From NCBI RefSeq assembly GCF_014268745.2, contig NZ_JABWRB020000001.1, positions 372,001-436,000 on the forward strand: 64,000 nucleotides of DNA, read 5' to 3'. This document shows, one piece after another, positions 18,859-28,537 of this stretch. The position numbers and the translations under genes were made by a program. The notes beneath the pieces are model-generated. The model ran no database searches. It was not told the DNA's origin and was given only the letters and a program-made list of their open reading frames with translations. Each line of letters begins with the position of its first letter. Position 1 is the first letter of the stretch. The DNA comes from Pseudomonas zanjanensis. GTDB taxonomy: Bacteria; Pseudomonadota; Gammaproteobacteria; Pseudomonadales; Pseudomonadaceae.

Positions 18859-19020
18859 TGTGGGAGCAAAGCTTGCTCGCGATGCAATGCCACACTCACC
18901 AGAAATGCCACTGACCCACCGCTATCGCGAGCAAGCTTTGCTCCCACACGGGATCCTCGGTGAGCACAAATTTTGTACTCGGCACTGATCCCTTGTGGGA
19001 GCGAGCCTGCTCGCGAAAGC
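18859..19020. repeat. REPIN and single REP after pcaC
   Basis: A REPIN with GTGGGAGCAAAGCTTGCTCG arms lies at 18859-18948. A further REP in plus orientation lies at 18994-19020. They separate the convergent pcaC and porin genes. Confidence 0.88.
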
Positions 19021-19050
19021 GGTGGTACAGCCTCCCTCCATGCTTGGCTT

Positions 19051-20304
19051 TTACAGCAAGCTAATCGGATAGCTGACGATCAACCGGTTCTCATCGAATT
19101 CATTGGTGCTGTAATCCCGGCGCATCGTCGAGTTACGCCATTTCACGTTGAGGCTCTTCAGCACACCGCTCTGCACGGTGTAGGCCAGTTCACTTTCGCG
19201 GCCCCACTCCTTGCCGTCGTCGACAGTGGCGGTGTGCACGTTGTCGCCGCTGATGTAGCGGTTCATCAAGGTCAGGCCCGGCACGCCGACGGCGGCGAAG
19301 TTGAAGTCGTGGCGCACTTGCCAGGATTTTTCCTTGGCGTTGTCGTAGCTGGAGTTGTAGCTGTCGTTCGCCAGGGTGCCGCCGCTGGTGCCGTTGACGC
19401 GCATCCAGGCATCATCGCCGCCGACTTTCTGCAGGCCGACGTAGAAGGTGTTGCCGCCGTATTTGGCCGAGAGCATGGCGAACGCGGTTTTGTTGTCCAG
19501 GTCGCCGGCCAACGCGCTGCCGTTTTCCTTGCCGGTGAAGTAGCCAAGGTTGGCGCCCAGGGTCCAGTCGCCCATGGGCTGGCTGTGGGTCAGGTTGAAA
19601 TATTGCTGTTGGTAGATGTCGGACAGTTCTGCGTACCAGACGCCGACCTGGGTGCGTTTTTCGTTGAAGGCGTATTCACCGCCGCCGAAGTTGAAACGGT
19701 CGGAGGTGAACGCGCCGCGGCCGTTCATCGACATGTCTTCCATGCTCGCGTCGTTGCGCGGGCTGTTGCCTCGGAACTGGCCGCCGTAGAGGCTCAGGCC
19801 GTTGATTTCGGTGGAGGTGACCTGGCCGCCGCGGAAGGTTTGCGGCAGGGAGCGACCATCGTCGGAACGTAGGATCGGCAGCACCGGCATCCATTCGCCG
19901 ACCTTCAGCTCAGTCTTCGAGACCTTGGCCTTGAGGGCCACGCCGAGGCGACCGAAGTCATCGGCGGGGCGACCGTCATCGTGTACCGGCAGCAGTTGTG
20001 TACCTGCCGTGCCACGACCGCCGTCGAGCTTGACCGAGTACATGCCCAGCACGTCCACGCCGAAACCGACCGTGCCTTGGGTGAAACCGGACTTGGCGTC
20101 GAGGATGAAACTCTGGGTCCACTCTTCAGCCTTGCCTTGGGCATTGTTCGGGTTGGTGAAGTTGCGGTTGAGGTAGAAGTTGCGCAGGTTCAGCGTGGCC
20201 TTGGCATCTTCGACGAATCCGGATTCCGCAGCCAGGACGGGCAGGGCGGTGCTGGCCAGGGCGACGGCGATGAGGCTGGGGAACAGGTGCTGTGTGGGCT
20301 TCAT
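19051..20304 (-). CDS. OprD-family outer-membrane porin
   Basis: The product has 417 residues from the ATG at 20302-20304: signal peptide MKPTQHLFPSLIAVALASTA with cleavage near VLA|AES, then a beta-barrel rich in aromatic and Gly residues ending in a hydrophobic YPISLL. Family features are ATLNLRNFYLNRNF at the start of the barrel, the MPVLPILRSDDGRSLPQTFRG loop and KSWQVRHDFNFA. OprD-type porins admit small organic acids. A porin (pcaP) ends the pca cluster of P. putida, so a role in aromatic uptake is likely here, though this gene faces the cluster. Exact substrate unknown. Confidence 0.9.
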   Translation of the reverse strand: MKPTQHLFPSLIAVALASTALPVLAAESGFVEDAKATLNLRNFYLNRNFTNPNNAQGKAEEWTQSFILDAKSGFTQGTVGFGVDVLGMYSVKLDGGRGTAGTQLLPVHDDGRPADDFGRLGVALKAKVSKTELKVGEWMPVLPILRSDDGRSLPQTFRGGQVTSTEINGLSLYGGQFRGNSPRNDASMEDMSMNGRGAFTSDRFNFGGGEYAFNEKRTQVGVWYAELSDIYQQQYFNLTHSQPMGDWTLGANLGYFTGKENGSALAGDLDNKTAFAMLSAKYGGNTFYVGLQKVGGDDAWMRVNGTSGGTLANDSYNSSYDNAKEKSWQVRHDFNFAAVGVPGLTLMNRYISGDNVHTATVDDGKEWGRESELAYTVQSGVLKSLNVKWRNSTMRRDYSTNEFDENRLIVSYPISLL

Positions 20305-20569
20305 GGGCGTTGTCTCTTGTTTTTTTATGGACGAAGCGAGTTGTTGCCGCAACCGTGGGTTACGAACATTGCGGTGGAGCTGGAGGGTTAAAACGATCGA
20401 GGATCAGCCGGACGGAGCGGGGCGCAGAGGCATGGCGTCGAACCTGTTGTTATTGGTTTTGTGTGAGGGATGGTGAAGGGCTGCCTGGGATCGGTTCAAT
20501 TGCCGTTTGCGGGTTTTGGGCGATTATCGAACGGCAAAACGGCCGATTGGATGGACGCATTCCACTGTG

Positions 20570-20592
20570 GGAGCGAGCCTGCTCGCGATGGC
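20570..20592. repeat. Single REP
   Basis: TGTGGGAGCGAGCCTGCTCG stands alone upstream of the porin gene and just before dispersed repeat B. Confidence 0.8.
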
Positions 20593-20613
20593 GGCCTGTC
20601 AGCTGTCGAGTAC

Positions 20614-20882
20614 ATATCCATTGCTGCGGTAACGGCTACTTATGGTTCCGCTCTTACAGCGGCTCACTTTTGAGAAGCGCAAAAGTAAGCAAAACGCTCC
20701 TGCCCCTCCACTCGGTGCCTCGCTAGGGCTCGGCATGCCCTCACTCCGGCATTGCTCCGTGGGCCGCCGCGAAGGGCCATCCATGGCCCAGCGCGGCTAA
20801 CCCGGCATCCATGCCGGGTTACCCACTCCACAATGCCTGCGTTCGGCCATCGTGGTTAACGGGGCGCCCGAGATCAAAGTCC
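20614..20882 (+). repeat. Dispersed long repeat, copy B
   Basis: About 250 bp matching copy A (1-252), nearly identical over 20710-20870. The hairpin near its left end has different bases but keeps pairing: ACTTTTG with CAAAAGT here, against a T7/A7 pair in copy A. The end is GGGGCGCCCGAGATCAAAGTCCA, without the hexanucleotide expansion seen in copy A. Confidence 0.85.
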
Positions 20883-21240
20883 ACCGCGAGGCGGCCTGAC
20901 AGCCGACCTGACTCTCCCGGTCGTACACCCGTCAGATCTGTGGGAGCAAAGCTTGCTCGCGAGGCGGCCTGACAGCCGACCTGGCTCTCCCGGTCGTACT
21001 CTTATCTAAATCTGTGGGAGCGGGCTTGCTCGCGAAGGCGGCCTGACAGCCGACCTGGCTCTCCCGGTCGTACTCTTATCTAAATCTGTGGGAGCGGGCT
21101 TGCTCGCGAAGGCGGCCTAACAGTCGACCGGGTTCTGGCAGCTGTACTTCGACCCAACTGTGGGAGCGAGCCTGCTCGCGAAGGCGGCCTGACAACCGAC
21201 CTAGTTCTGACGGCTCTACTTCAATCCAAGTGTGGGTGTC
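20883..21240 (+). repeat. Tandem array of 72-74 bp units, each with a REP
   Basis: REP cores begin at 20939, 21013, 21087, 21159 and, degenerate, at 21231, giving periods of 74, 74, 72 and 72. Between them the spacer GGCGGCCTGACAGCCGACCT and CTCCCGGTCGTACTC is repeated. A first spacer without a complete REP starts at 20883. All units point the same way, unlike the paired inverted layout of REPINs. No coding potential. Confidence 0.92.
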
Positions 21241-21273
21241 ACAGTCGGTGGCGATGTGGAATTTGCCGGCCTC

Positions 21274-21299
21274 TTCGCGAGCAAGCCCGCTCCCACAGG
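21274..21299. repeat. Single inverted REP closing the tandem array
   Basis: CTTCGCGAGCAAGCCCGCTC is inverted relative to the array units before it. Confidence 0.85.
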
Positions 21300-21336
21300 A
21301 GGAACGCGGTCTCCTCAAGAACCAGGTCGGCTACTA

Positions 21337-21531
21337 GGCCGCCTCGCGGCGGCCCACGGAGCAATGCCTTCGTTCAGGCATGCCGAGCCCTAGCGAGGCA
21401 CCGAGTGGTGGGGCAGGAGCGTTTTGCTTACTTTTGACTGGGCCGGCTTCCGGGCTCTTCAAAAGTGAGCCGCCGTCAGGGCGGAACCGTAAGCCGCCGT
21501 TACGGCGAAAATGGATATGTACCCAGTCAAC
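21337..21531 (-). repeat. Dispersed long repeat, copy C, inverted and partly deleted
   Basis: Reverse-complement match to copies A and B: GGCGGCCCACGGAGCAATG, then CCGAGCCCTAGCGAGGCACC, then the AAGTGAGCCGCC end. The outer part of the repeat (AGGGCCATCCATGG through GGTTAACGGGG) is missing. The conserved hairpin is present with a longer loop (ACTTTTGA...TCAAAAGT). A single REP half follows at 21556-21582. Confidence 0.82.
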
Positions 21532-21613
21532 AAGAGCAAGGCCAGCTGTCAGGCCGCCATCGCGGGCAAGCCTTGCTCCCACATAAGCCAGCGTTAAAAG
21601 GTGCACAAACAAA

Positions 21614-21635
21614 AAGCCCACCTTTCGGTGGGCTT
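21614..21635 (-). terminator. Terminator of the efflux operon
   Basis: AAGCCCACC (21614-21622) pairs with GGTGGGCTT (21627-21635) around a TTTC loop. Read on the minus strand the stem is followed by U-rich sequence, directly after the outer-membrane gene. Confidence 0.9.
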
Positions 21636-21654
21636 CGTGTTTTTAAGCATTGGA

Positions 21655-23112
21655 TCAGAACAACTTCGTCTCCGGCGCTTTCTCCGCCACCGGCTCGTTC
21701 TTGCCCGTCTCGGCATTCCAACCACCGCCCAATGCCTTGTACAGATTGACCTCGCTGGTCAGTTGCGCAAGACGGTCGGTGATCAGCGATTGCTGCGCGC
21801 TGAACAACTGGCGCTGGGCATCGAGGAAGGTCAGGTTGCTGTCGACGCCGATGCGGTAGCGACGCTCGGCCAGGCGGTAGTAGTCCTGGTTGGCGGCGAC
21901 GAAATCGGTCTGGGCCTGCAACTGCTCGTTGTAGGTCTGGCGCGCGGCCAGGCCGTCGGAGACTTCCTGGAACGCGGTCTGAATCGACTTCTCGTACTGC
22001 GCGACGTTGATGTCTTTCTGGATCTTCGCGTAGTCCAGGCTTGCTCGCAGGCTGCCGGCATTGAAGATCGGCAGGTTGATCTGCGGCGCGAAGCTCCAGG
22101 TGCCCGAACCGCCCTTGAACAGGCCGGACAGGTCCGGGCTCAGGGTGCCGGCGTTGGCCGTCAGGCTGATGCTCGGGAAGAACGCGGCCCGCGCGGCGCC
22201 GATGTTGGCGTTGGCGGCCAGCAGGTTGCGTTCGGCCTGGAGAATGTCCGGACGACGTTGCAGCAGGTCCGACGGCAGCCCAGCCGGCACTTCGCTGAGC
22301 AGGTCATCGCTCAACGGTTGCGAGTTCAGGTTCGCCGGCAGGCCGGTGCCCAGCAGCAGGGTCAGGCTGTTCTCATCCTGGGCGACCTGGCGAGTGTAGC
22401 GGGCCAGTTGCACGCGGGCGTTTTCCACGGCGGTGCGCGCCTGGCTCAAGTCCAGGGCCGAGGCCACGCCGACTTCGGCGCTGCGCGAGGTCAGCTTGAA
22501 GCTTTGCTCGTAGGCACCGAGGGTTTCCTGGGTCAGCTTGAGCAGTTCCTTGTCGGCTTGCCAGGTCAGATAGGCATTGGCGACGTTGGCCACCAGGCTG
22601 ATCTGGGTGCTGCGCCGGGCTTCTTCGGTGGCGAAGTAGCTTTGCAGCGCTTGCTCGCTCAGGCTGCGAACCCGACCGAACAGGTCCAGTTCATAGGCGC
22701 TGATGCCCAGCGTTGCCGAGTAGGAACTGGTGATCGCCGCTTCACCGGTCTGCGATGCCCGCGCCGGTACCCGCTGGCGGCTGCCGGAGCCGGTGGCCGA
22801 GACCGCCGGGAACAGGTCCGCGCGCTGGATGCGGTATTGCGCGGCGTAGGCATCGATGTTCAGCGCCGCGACGCGCAGGTCGCGGTTGTTTTCCAGGGCG
22901 ACCTGGATCAGCTGTTGCAACGCCGGGTCATGGAAAAACTGCTTCCAGCCTTGCTCGGCGGCGGCCTGGCCGGGCGCCTTGGCGGCCTCGTAGGCCGGCC
23001 CTTGCGGGTATTGCGCCGCAACCGGTGCGTCGGGCCGCTGGTAGTCGGGGATCAGCGAGCAACCGCTGAGCACGACGGCGGCGATGGTCAGGGAGAGTAG
23101 CGACTTGCTCAT
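21655..23112 (-). CDS. ttgC: RND efflux outer-membrane channel (TtgC/EmhC/OprM type)
   Basis: The 485-residue outer-membrane lipoprotein forms the trimeric exit duct of a tripartite pump. The lipobox LSGC places the acylated Cys at residue 18. Two repeats of the OEP family follow with long helical hairpins (for example [20 protein letters not shown]). Its ATGA start overlaps the stop of the pump gene, so the two are coupled. Length and order match MexAB-OprM, TtgABC and EmhABC. Confidence 0.95.
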   Translation of the reverse strand: MSKSLLSLTIAAVVLSGCSLIPDYQRPDAPVAAQYPQGPAYEAAKAPGQAAAEQGWKQFFHDPALQQLIQVALENNRDLRVAALNIDAYAAQYRIQRADLFPAVSATGSGSRQRVPARASQTGEAAITSSYSATLGISAYELDLFGRVRSLSEQALQSYFATEEARRSTQISLVANVANAYLTWQADKELLKLTQETLGAYEQSFKLTSRSAEVGVASALDLSQARTAVENARVQLARYTRQVAQDENSLTLLLGTGLPANLNSQPLSDDLLSEVPAGLPSDLLQRRPDILQAERNLLAANANIGAARAAFFPSISLTANAGTLSPDLSGLFKGGSGTWSFAPQINLPIFNAGSLRASLDYAKIQKDINVAQYEKSIQTAFQEVSDGLAARQTYNEQLQAQTDFVAANQDYYRLAERRYRIGVDSNLTFLDAQRQLFSAQQSLITDRLAQLTSEVNLYKALGGGWNAETGKNEPVAEKAPETKLF

Positions 23113-26100
23113 TGGCCAGCCTCTTTGGAAGTTTCAGGAGTGTTGTCCTGGTCGATATTTTTGCGACGACCCATCGACGACACGGTCACGAAGAACAAGG
23201 GCACCCAGAAGATCGCCAGGATGGTCGCGGTGAGCATACCGCCGATCACACCGGTACCGATGGCGTGTTGGCTGCCCGAACCGGCACCCGTGGAAATCGC
23301 CAGCGGAACCACACCGAGGACGAACGCCAGGGACGTCATGATGATCGGCCGCAGACGCATCCTACAGGCTTCGATGGCGGCTTCCACCAGGGTTCGGCCC
23401 TGTTCGTGGAGTTCCTTGGCGAACTCCACGATCAGAATGGCGTTTTTCGCCGCCAGGCCGATGGTGGTCAGCAAGCCCACCTGGAAGTACACGTCGTTGG
23501 ACAAGCCGCGCAAACTGGTCGCCATCAGCGCCCCGATGATCCCCAGGGGCACCACGAGCATGACCGCGATCGGGATCGACCAGCTTTCATACAGCGCCGC
23601 CAGACACAGGAACACCATCAGCAGCGACAAGGCATACAACGCCGGCGCCTGGGAGCCCGATAGACGTTCCTCGTAGGACAGGCCCGTCCAGGAAATACCC
23701 ACACCGGCCGGCAACTTCTTGGCGATGGCTTCGACTTCGGCCATGGCTTCACCGGTGGAGTAGCCCGGGGCAGGAGCACCGAGGATTTCCATCGCTTCCA
23801 CACCGTTGTAGCGGGCCAGTTTTGGCGAACCATAGACCCACTCGCCCTTGGCGAACGCCGTGAACGGCACCATGGTCCCGGCGCTGTTGCGCACGTACCA
23901 CTTCTGCAGGTCCTCGGGGCTCATGCGGGCACCGGGCTGACCCTGCACGTACACTTTCTTCACCCGACCACGGTCGATGAAGTCGTTCACGTAGCTACTG
24001 CCCAAGGCAATCGACAGGGTGTTGTTGATGTCCGACAGGGTGATGCCCAGCGCGCTGGCCTTCTCGTCGTCGATTTCCAGCTGGTATTGAGGCTCGTCGT
24101 TCAGGCCGTTCGGACGCACCTGGGAGAGGATCTTGCTCTGGGAAGCCATCCCCAGGAACTGGTTGCGAGCCTCCATCAGCTTGTCGTGGCCGATACCGGC
24201 ACGGTCCTGCAGGAACACGTCGAAACCGGTGGCGTTACCCAGTTCCAGCACCGCCGGCGGGGCGAAGGCGAACACCATCGCGTCACGGAACGTGAAGAAG
24301 TGTTGCTGGGCGCGGGCCGCGAGCTTGAACACGCTGTTGTCGGCGTTACGCTCCTCCCATGGCTTGAGCATGATGAAGGCCATGCCGGAGCTCTGGCCAC
24401 GACCGGCGAAGTTGAAGCCGGTCACCGTGAACACCGACGCCACCGCATCGCCCTCACCGCCGTCCTTGCTTGGACGCAGCAGGAACTCACGCATGTTGTC
24501 CACCACCACCTGCGTGCGCTCGGCACTGGAACCGGCCGGGGTCTGCACCTGGGCGAACAACACGCCCTGGTCTTCTTCGGGCAGGAACGCCGTCGGGATG
24601 CGGGTGAACAGCCAGATCATGCCAACCACGATGAGCACGTAGGCCAGCAGGTACGGGGCCTTGTGCCTGAGCATATTGCCCACGCCGCGCTCGTAGCTGC
24701 GAACGCCACGGTCGAAATTGCGGTTGAACCAGCCGAAGAAGCCGCGTTTCGGTGTGCCGTGCTCACCCTTGGGGATCGGCTTGAGCATGGTGGCGCACAG
24801 GGCCGGGGTGAAGATCAACGCCACCAGGACCGACAAGGCCATGGCCGAGACGATGGTGATGGAGAACTGTTTATAGATCACACCGGTGGAACCGCTGAAG
24901 AATGCCATCGGCAACAGCACCGCCGACAGCACCAGCGCGATACCCACCAACGCACCCTGGATCTGGCCCATGGACTTCTTGGTGGCTTCCTTGGGTGACA
25001 GGCCTTCTTCGCTCATCACCCGTTCGACGTTTTCCACCACGACGATGGCATCGTCCACCAGCAAGCCGATGGCCAGCACCATGCCGAACATGGTCAGGGT
25101 GTTGATGCTGAAGCCGGCCGCCGCGAGGATGCCGAACGTACCCAGCAACACCACCGGCACCGTCATCGTGGTGATGATGGTGGCGCGGAAGTTCTGCAGG
25201 AACAGGAACATCACCAGGAACACCAGCGCGACCGCTTCGACCAGGGTTTCAACCACACCCTTGATCGACTCGCTCACCACCGGCGTGGTGTCGTACGGGA
25301 ACACCACTTCCACGCCTTGCGGGAAGAACGGCTTGAGATCGTCGATGGTCTTGCGCAGGGCCTTGGCCGTGTCGAGGGCGTTGGCACCGTTGGCCAGTTT
25401 GACCGCCAGGCCCGACGCCGGGGCGCCGTTGAACTGGGCGCTGACACTGTAGTTCTCACCGCCCAGGCCGACATCGGCGACGTCGCCGACGCGCACTTGC
25501 GAGCCGTCCGGGTTGACCTTGAGCAGGATCGCCTTGAACTGCTCGGCGGTCTGCAGACGGGTCTTGCCGATGATGGTGGCGTTCAGTTGCTGGCCGGGCA
25601 GGGCAGGCAAGCCGCCAAGTTGGCCGGACGAAACCTGGACGTTTTGCGCGGCAATGGCGTTTTTCACGTCCACCGGGGTCAGGTTGAAGTTGTTCAACTT
25701 GGCCGGGTCGAGCCAGATCCGCATGGCGTACTGGGCACCGAAGACCTGGAAGTCACCGACACCCGCAGTACGCGAGATCGGGTCTTGCAGGTTGGACACG
25801 ATGTAGTTGGCCAAGTCGTCCTTGGTCATGCTGCCGTCACGCGACACCACGCCGATGACCATGAGGAAGTTCTTCACCGCCTTGGTCACGCGGATACCCT
25901 GCTGCTGCACTTCTTGCGGCAACAGCGGGGTGGCCAGGTTCAACTTGTTCTGGACCTGGACCTGGGCGGTATCGGAGCTGGTGCCCTGTTCGAAGGTCGC
26001 GGTGATGGTCATGCTGCCGTCGGAGTTACTTTCCGACGATACATAACGCAGGTTGTCGATACCGTTGAGCTGCTGCTCGATCACCTGCACCACGGTGTCC

Positions 26101-26273
26101 TGCACGGTTTGCGCGGACGCGCCCGGGTAGGTCACCTGGATCGCAATGGCCGGTGGCGCGATGCTCGGGTATTGGTTGATCGGCAACTTGAGGATCGATA
26201 AAGCCCCGACCAGCATGATCACCAGGGCGATCACCCAGGCGAAAATCGGACGGTCGATAAAAAATTTCGACAT
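23109..26273 (-). CDS. ttgB: RND efflux pump, inner-membrane transporter (TtgB/EmhB/MexB type)
   Basis: The 1054-residue proton/drug antiporter has the twelve-helix RND plan with two large periplasmic loops. The proton-relay aspartates sit in [14 protein letters not shown] of helix 4 (about residues 407-408). The N-terminus [20 protein letters not shown] is typical of the AcrB/MexB group, which exports solvents, antibiotics and aromatic compounds. The gene lies three bases after ttgA and overlaps ttgC by four bases. Confidence 0.97.
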   Translation of the reverse strand: MSKFFIDRPIFAWVIALVIMLVGALSILKLPINQYPSIAPPAIAIQVTYPGASAQTVQDTVVQVIEQQLNGIDNLRYVSSESNSDGSMTITATFEQGTSSDTAQVQVQNKLNLATPLLPQEVQQQGIRVTKAVKNFLMVIGVVSRDGSMTKDDLANYIVSNLQDPISRTAGVGDFQVFGAQYAMRIWLDPAKLNNFNLTPVDVKNAIAAQNVQVSSGQLGGLPALPGQQLNATIIGKTRLQTAEQFKAILLKVNPDGSQVRVGDVADVGLGGENYSVSAQFNGAPASGLAVKLANGANALDTAKALRKTIDDLKPFFPQGVEVVFPYDTTPVVSESIKGVVETLVEAVALVFLVMFLFLQNFRATIITTMTVPVVLLGTFGILAAAGFSINTLTMFGMVLAIGLLVDDAIVVVENVERVMSEEGLSPKEATKKSMGQIQGALVGIALVLSAVLLPMAFFSGSTGVIYKQFSITIVSAMALSVLVALIFTPALCATMLKPIPKGEHGTPKRGFFGWFNRNFDRGVRSYERGVGNMLRHKAPYLLAYVLIVVGMIWLFTRIPTAFLPEEDQGVLFAQVQTPAGSSAERTQVVVDNMREFLLRPSKDGGEGDAVASVFTVTGFNFAGRGQSSGMAFIMLKPWEERNADNSVFKLAARAQQHFFTFRDAMVFAFAPPAVLELGNATGFDVFLQDRAGIGHDKLMEARNQFLGMASQSKILSQVRPNGLNDEPQYQLEIDDEKASALGITLSDINNTLSIALGSSYVNDFIDRGRVKKVYVQGQPGARMSPEDLQKWYVRNSAGTMVPFTAFAKGEWVYGSPKLARYNGVEAMEILGAPAPGYSTGEAMAEVEAIAKKLPAGVGISWTGLSYEERLSGSQAPALYALSLLMVFLCLAALYESWSIPIAVMLVVPLGIIGALMATSLRGLSNDVYFQVGLLTTIGLAAKNAILIVEFAKELHEQGRTLVEAAIEACRMRLRPIIMTSLAFVLGVVPLAISTGAGSGSQHAIGTGVIGGMLTATILAIFWVPLFFVTVSSMGRRKNIDQDNTPETSKEAGQ

Positions 26274-26276
26274 GGT

Positions 26277-27434
26277 TTACTCCCCTTTGCCTTCGGCTGC
26301 TTTATCAGCTGCCTGAGCGGGGGCCGGGTTCTGGGTGTTGACGTTGGTGGCTTCGGTGGCTTTGACTTCCACCCCCGGCCGCACGTACTGCAACCCTTCG
26401 GTGATCAGGCGATCGCCGGCCTTGAGCCCGTCTTCGATCAGCCATTGGCTGCCGACGGTGCGGCTGGCCTTGAGCTGACGCAGTTCGACCTTGTTGTCCG
26501 GGCCAACGACCAGGGCGGTCGGCGCACCCTTGAGGTCACGGGTCACGCCTTGCTGCGGTGCCAGGATCGCCGCGCTGTTCACGCCTGCCTGCAATTGGGC
26601 GTGGACGAACATGCCCGGCAGCAGGGTGTGGTCAGGGTTGGGGAACACGGCGCGCAAGGTCACCGAACCAGTGGTCTGGTCAACCGAGACTTCGGAGAAC
26701 TCCAACTTGCCTTCGTGCGGATACTGGCTGCCGTCTTCCAGGGTCAGCTTGACCATGGCGGCGTTCTCACCGGCCTTTTGCAGACGACCGCTTTCCAGCT
26801 CGCGGCGCAGTTGCAGCAGCTCGACCGAGCTCTGCGTCACGTCGACATAGATCGGGTCCAGTTGCTGGATGGTCGCCAGGGCGTCGGTCTGGCCGTTACT
26901 GACCAGCGCACCCTCGGTCACCGAGGAACGACCGATGCGACCGGAAATCGGCGCATAGACCTTGGTGTAGCGCACGTTGATCTGGGCAGTCTGCAGGTTG
27001 GCTTCCGACTCCAGGCGATTGGCCACGGCGGTGTCGTATTCCTGGCGGCTCACCGCCTGTTCGTCCACCAGTTGCTTGTAGCGGTCGGCAATCGACTTGG
27101 TGGAACGCAGGTTGGCCTCGGCGCTCTTGAGAGTCGCTTCATAGACAGCCGGATCGATCTGATACAGCTGCTGGCCGGCCTTGACGTCGGCGCCTTCCTT
27201 GAACAAGCGCTTGAGAATGATCCCGTTGACCTGTGGCCGTACTTCCGCGACGCGGAACGCGCTGGTGCGGCCCGGCAGTTCCGAGGTCAAGGTGAAGGGC
27301 TGGGTCTTGAGGGTTACCACACCGACCTGAGGAGGAGGAGGCGCAGGCGCAGCCTCTTCCTTTTTGCATCCGCTGAGCAGCGATGCCAGGGCGATGGCAG
27401 TGACCAGAGCGGTAACAGCTGGCTTGAATTGCAT
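26277..27434 (-). CDS. ttgA: RND efflux periplasmic adaptor (TtgA/EmhA/MexA type)
   Basis: The 385-residue membrane-fusion lipoprotein links pump and channel. The lipobox LLSGC sets the lipid anchor at Cys23. The lipoyl half-motif, the helical hairpin (YKQLVDEQAVSRQEYDTAVA) and the beta-barrel domain follow in order. The ATG at 27432-27434, giving MQFKPAVTAL, is preceded by GAGGA; the frame is open further upstream, but that would run through the operator region. First gene of the operon. Confidence 0.95.
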   Translation of the reverse strand: MQFKPAVTALVTAIALASLLSGCKKEEAAPAPPPPQVGVVTLKTQPFTLTSELPGRTSAFRVAEVRPQVNGIILKRLFKEGADVKAGQQLYQIDPAVYEATLKSAEANLRSTKSIADRYKQLVDEQAVSRQEYDTAVANRLESEANLQTAQINVRYTKVYAPISGRIGRSSVTEGALVSNGQTDALATIQQLDPIYVDVTQSSVELLQLRRELESGRLQKAGENAAMVKLTLEDGSQYPHEGKLEFSEVSVDQTTGSVTLRAVFPNPDHTLLPGMFVHAQLQAGVNSAAILAPQQGVTRDLKGAPTALVVGPDNKVELRQLKASRTVGSQWLIEDGLKAGDRLITEGLQYVRPGVEVKATEATNVNTQNPAPAQAADKAAEGKGE

Positions 27435-27523
27435 GGAAATCCTCGGGTCAGGCGCGCAACGAGCGCACTCGAAAGGTGGAAAGGTAAAAAAGCAGCAGTA
27501 ATTCAATTAGTAGGATGCTAAGA

Positions 27524-27555
27524 AATATACTTACGTACACGGTTGTTTGTAAACA
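27524..27555. promoter_or_regulatory. TtgR operator-like site in the divergent promoter region
   Basis: AATATACTTACGTACACGG (27524-27542) runs on into TTGTTTGTAAACA. It closely resembles the reverse complement of the TtgR operator I recall from P. putida, with conserved TATACTTAC and GGTTGTTTGTAAA halves. It lies between ttgA and ttgR, where a repressor can control both. Similarity is from memory. Confidence 0.75.
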
Positions 27556-27700
27556 GCCAAATTGCGTAAGATCCGGATTTACAAAAGCCTTACAAAGGCC
27601 AGCGTAGATCGGGGACGTGCTCCAAGGGACGTCGCCTCATATTTTGTTCAGCTGATTCTTACGCATTGCTGACCGCATCCTGATTGAGGTGTTTACTGCC

Positions 27701-28333
27701 ATGGTCCGTCGTACCAAAGAGGAAGCCCAGGAGACTCGCAGCCAGATCCTCGAAGCGGCCGAAAAGGCCTTTTTCGAGCGTGGCGTGGCGCGTACGACCC
27801 TGGCCGACATCGCGACACTGGCTGGTGTGACGCGCGGGGCCATCTATTGGCATTTCAGCAACAAGGCGGATTTGCTCCAGGCCATGCTCGATACCTTGCA
27901 CGAGCCGCTCGACGAATTGGCCCGTGCCAGTGAGAGTGAAGAAGAGCTTGACCCGCTGGGCTGTATTCGCAAGCTGCTGGTCCGGTTGTTCCAGCAAGTG
28001 GCCCTGGACCCGAAAACCCGACGCATTAATGAGATCCTGTTCCATAAGTGTGAATTCACCGATGAAATGTGCGATTTGCGCCAGCAGCGACGCGAGGTCA
28101 GCCTCGATTGCAATGTGCGCATCGCCCTGTCGTTGCGCAATGCGATGAAACGCGGCCAGTTGCCGGATGATCTGGACCCGGAAAGGGCGGCAGTCGCCAT
28201 TCATGCCTACATCGATGGCATTCTGTACCAGTGGCTGCTGGCCCCCGACAGCTTCGCCCTGGCGGGTGAGGCCGAGCGTTGGGTGGAGATCGGGCTGGAC
28301 ATGCTGCACCTGAGCCCTAGCCTGCGCAAATGA
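27701..28333 (+). CDS. ttgR: TetR-family repressor of the efflux operon (TtgR/EmhR)
   Basis: The 210-residue product begins [20 protein letters not shown]. The helix-turn-helix (about 25-60, [20 protein letters not shown]) is nearly that of TtgR, and [18 protein letters not shown] and the [12 protein letters not shown] end match it as well. TtgR releases DNA on binding flavonoids, antibiotics and aromatics. An ATG twelve bases upstream has no better ribosome binding site, so the TtgR-like start is used. Divergent from ttgABC. Confidence 0.95.
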   Translation: MVRRTKEEAQETRSQILEAAEKAFFERGVARTTLADIATLAGVTRGAIYWHFSNKADLLQAMLDTLHEPLDELARASESEEELDPLGCIRKLLVRLFQQVALDPKTRRINEILFHKCEFTDEMCDLRQQRREVSLDCNVRIALSLRNAMKRGQLPDDLDPERAAVAIHAYIDGILYQWLLAPDSFALAGEAERWVEIGLDMLHLSPSLRK

Positions 28334-28381
28334 AACAAAATGCGTAATTGCGTCGGTTTGTGTCAATAGCCAGTCCCGGGC

Positions 28382-28418
28382 GTACCCCGACGGAAATGAT
28401 CGGCGGGGGTACTTTATA
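28382..28418 (+). terminator. Possible terminator after ttgR
   Basis: GTACCCC (28382-28388) pairs with GGGGTAC (28406-28412), followed by TTTATATA. The loop is long and the T-run short, so this is a weak candidate. Confidence 0.4.
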
Positions 28419-28537
28419 TAGGCGCCACAGCGGATGACAGGCCGCCGGCCGGCAATTTTGTAGGGAAATTGTTGCGCCTTGGTCAAACCTCGCCCGCTAC
28501 GGGAACATTTCCCGGAGTGACGAGGCGGCGGGAAACA

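Noticed and set aside
20883..21300. CRISPR array
   Set aside because: The repeated parts are REP palindromes plus a conserved spacer; spacers are near identical, the period is 72-74 bp and there are no cas genes.
24087..24998. 303-codon frame opposite ttgB
   Set aside because: Antisense shadow rich in His, Gln and Arg, without start signals, inside a clear RND pump gene.
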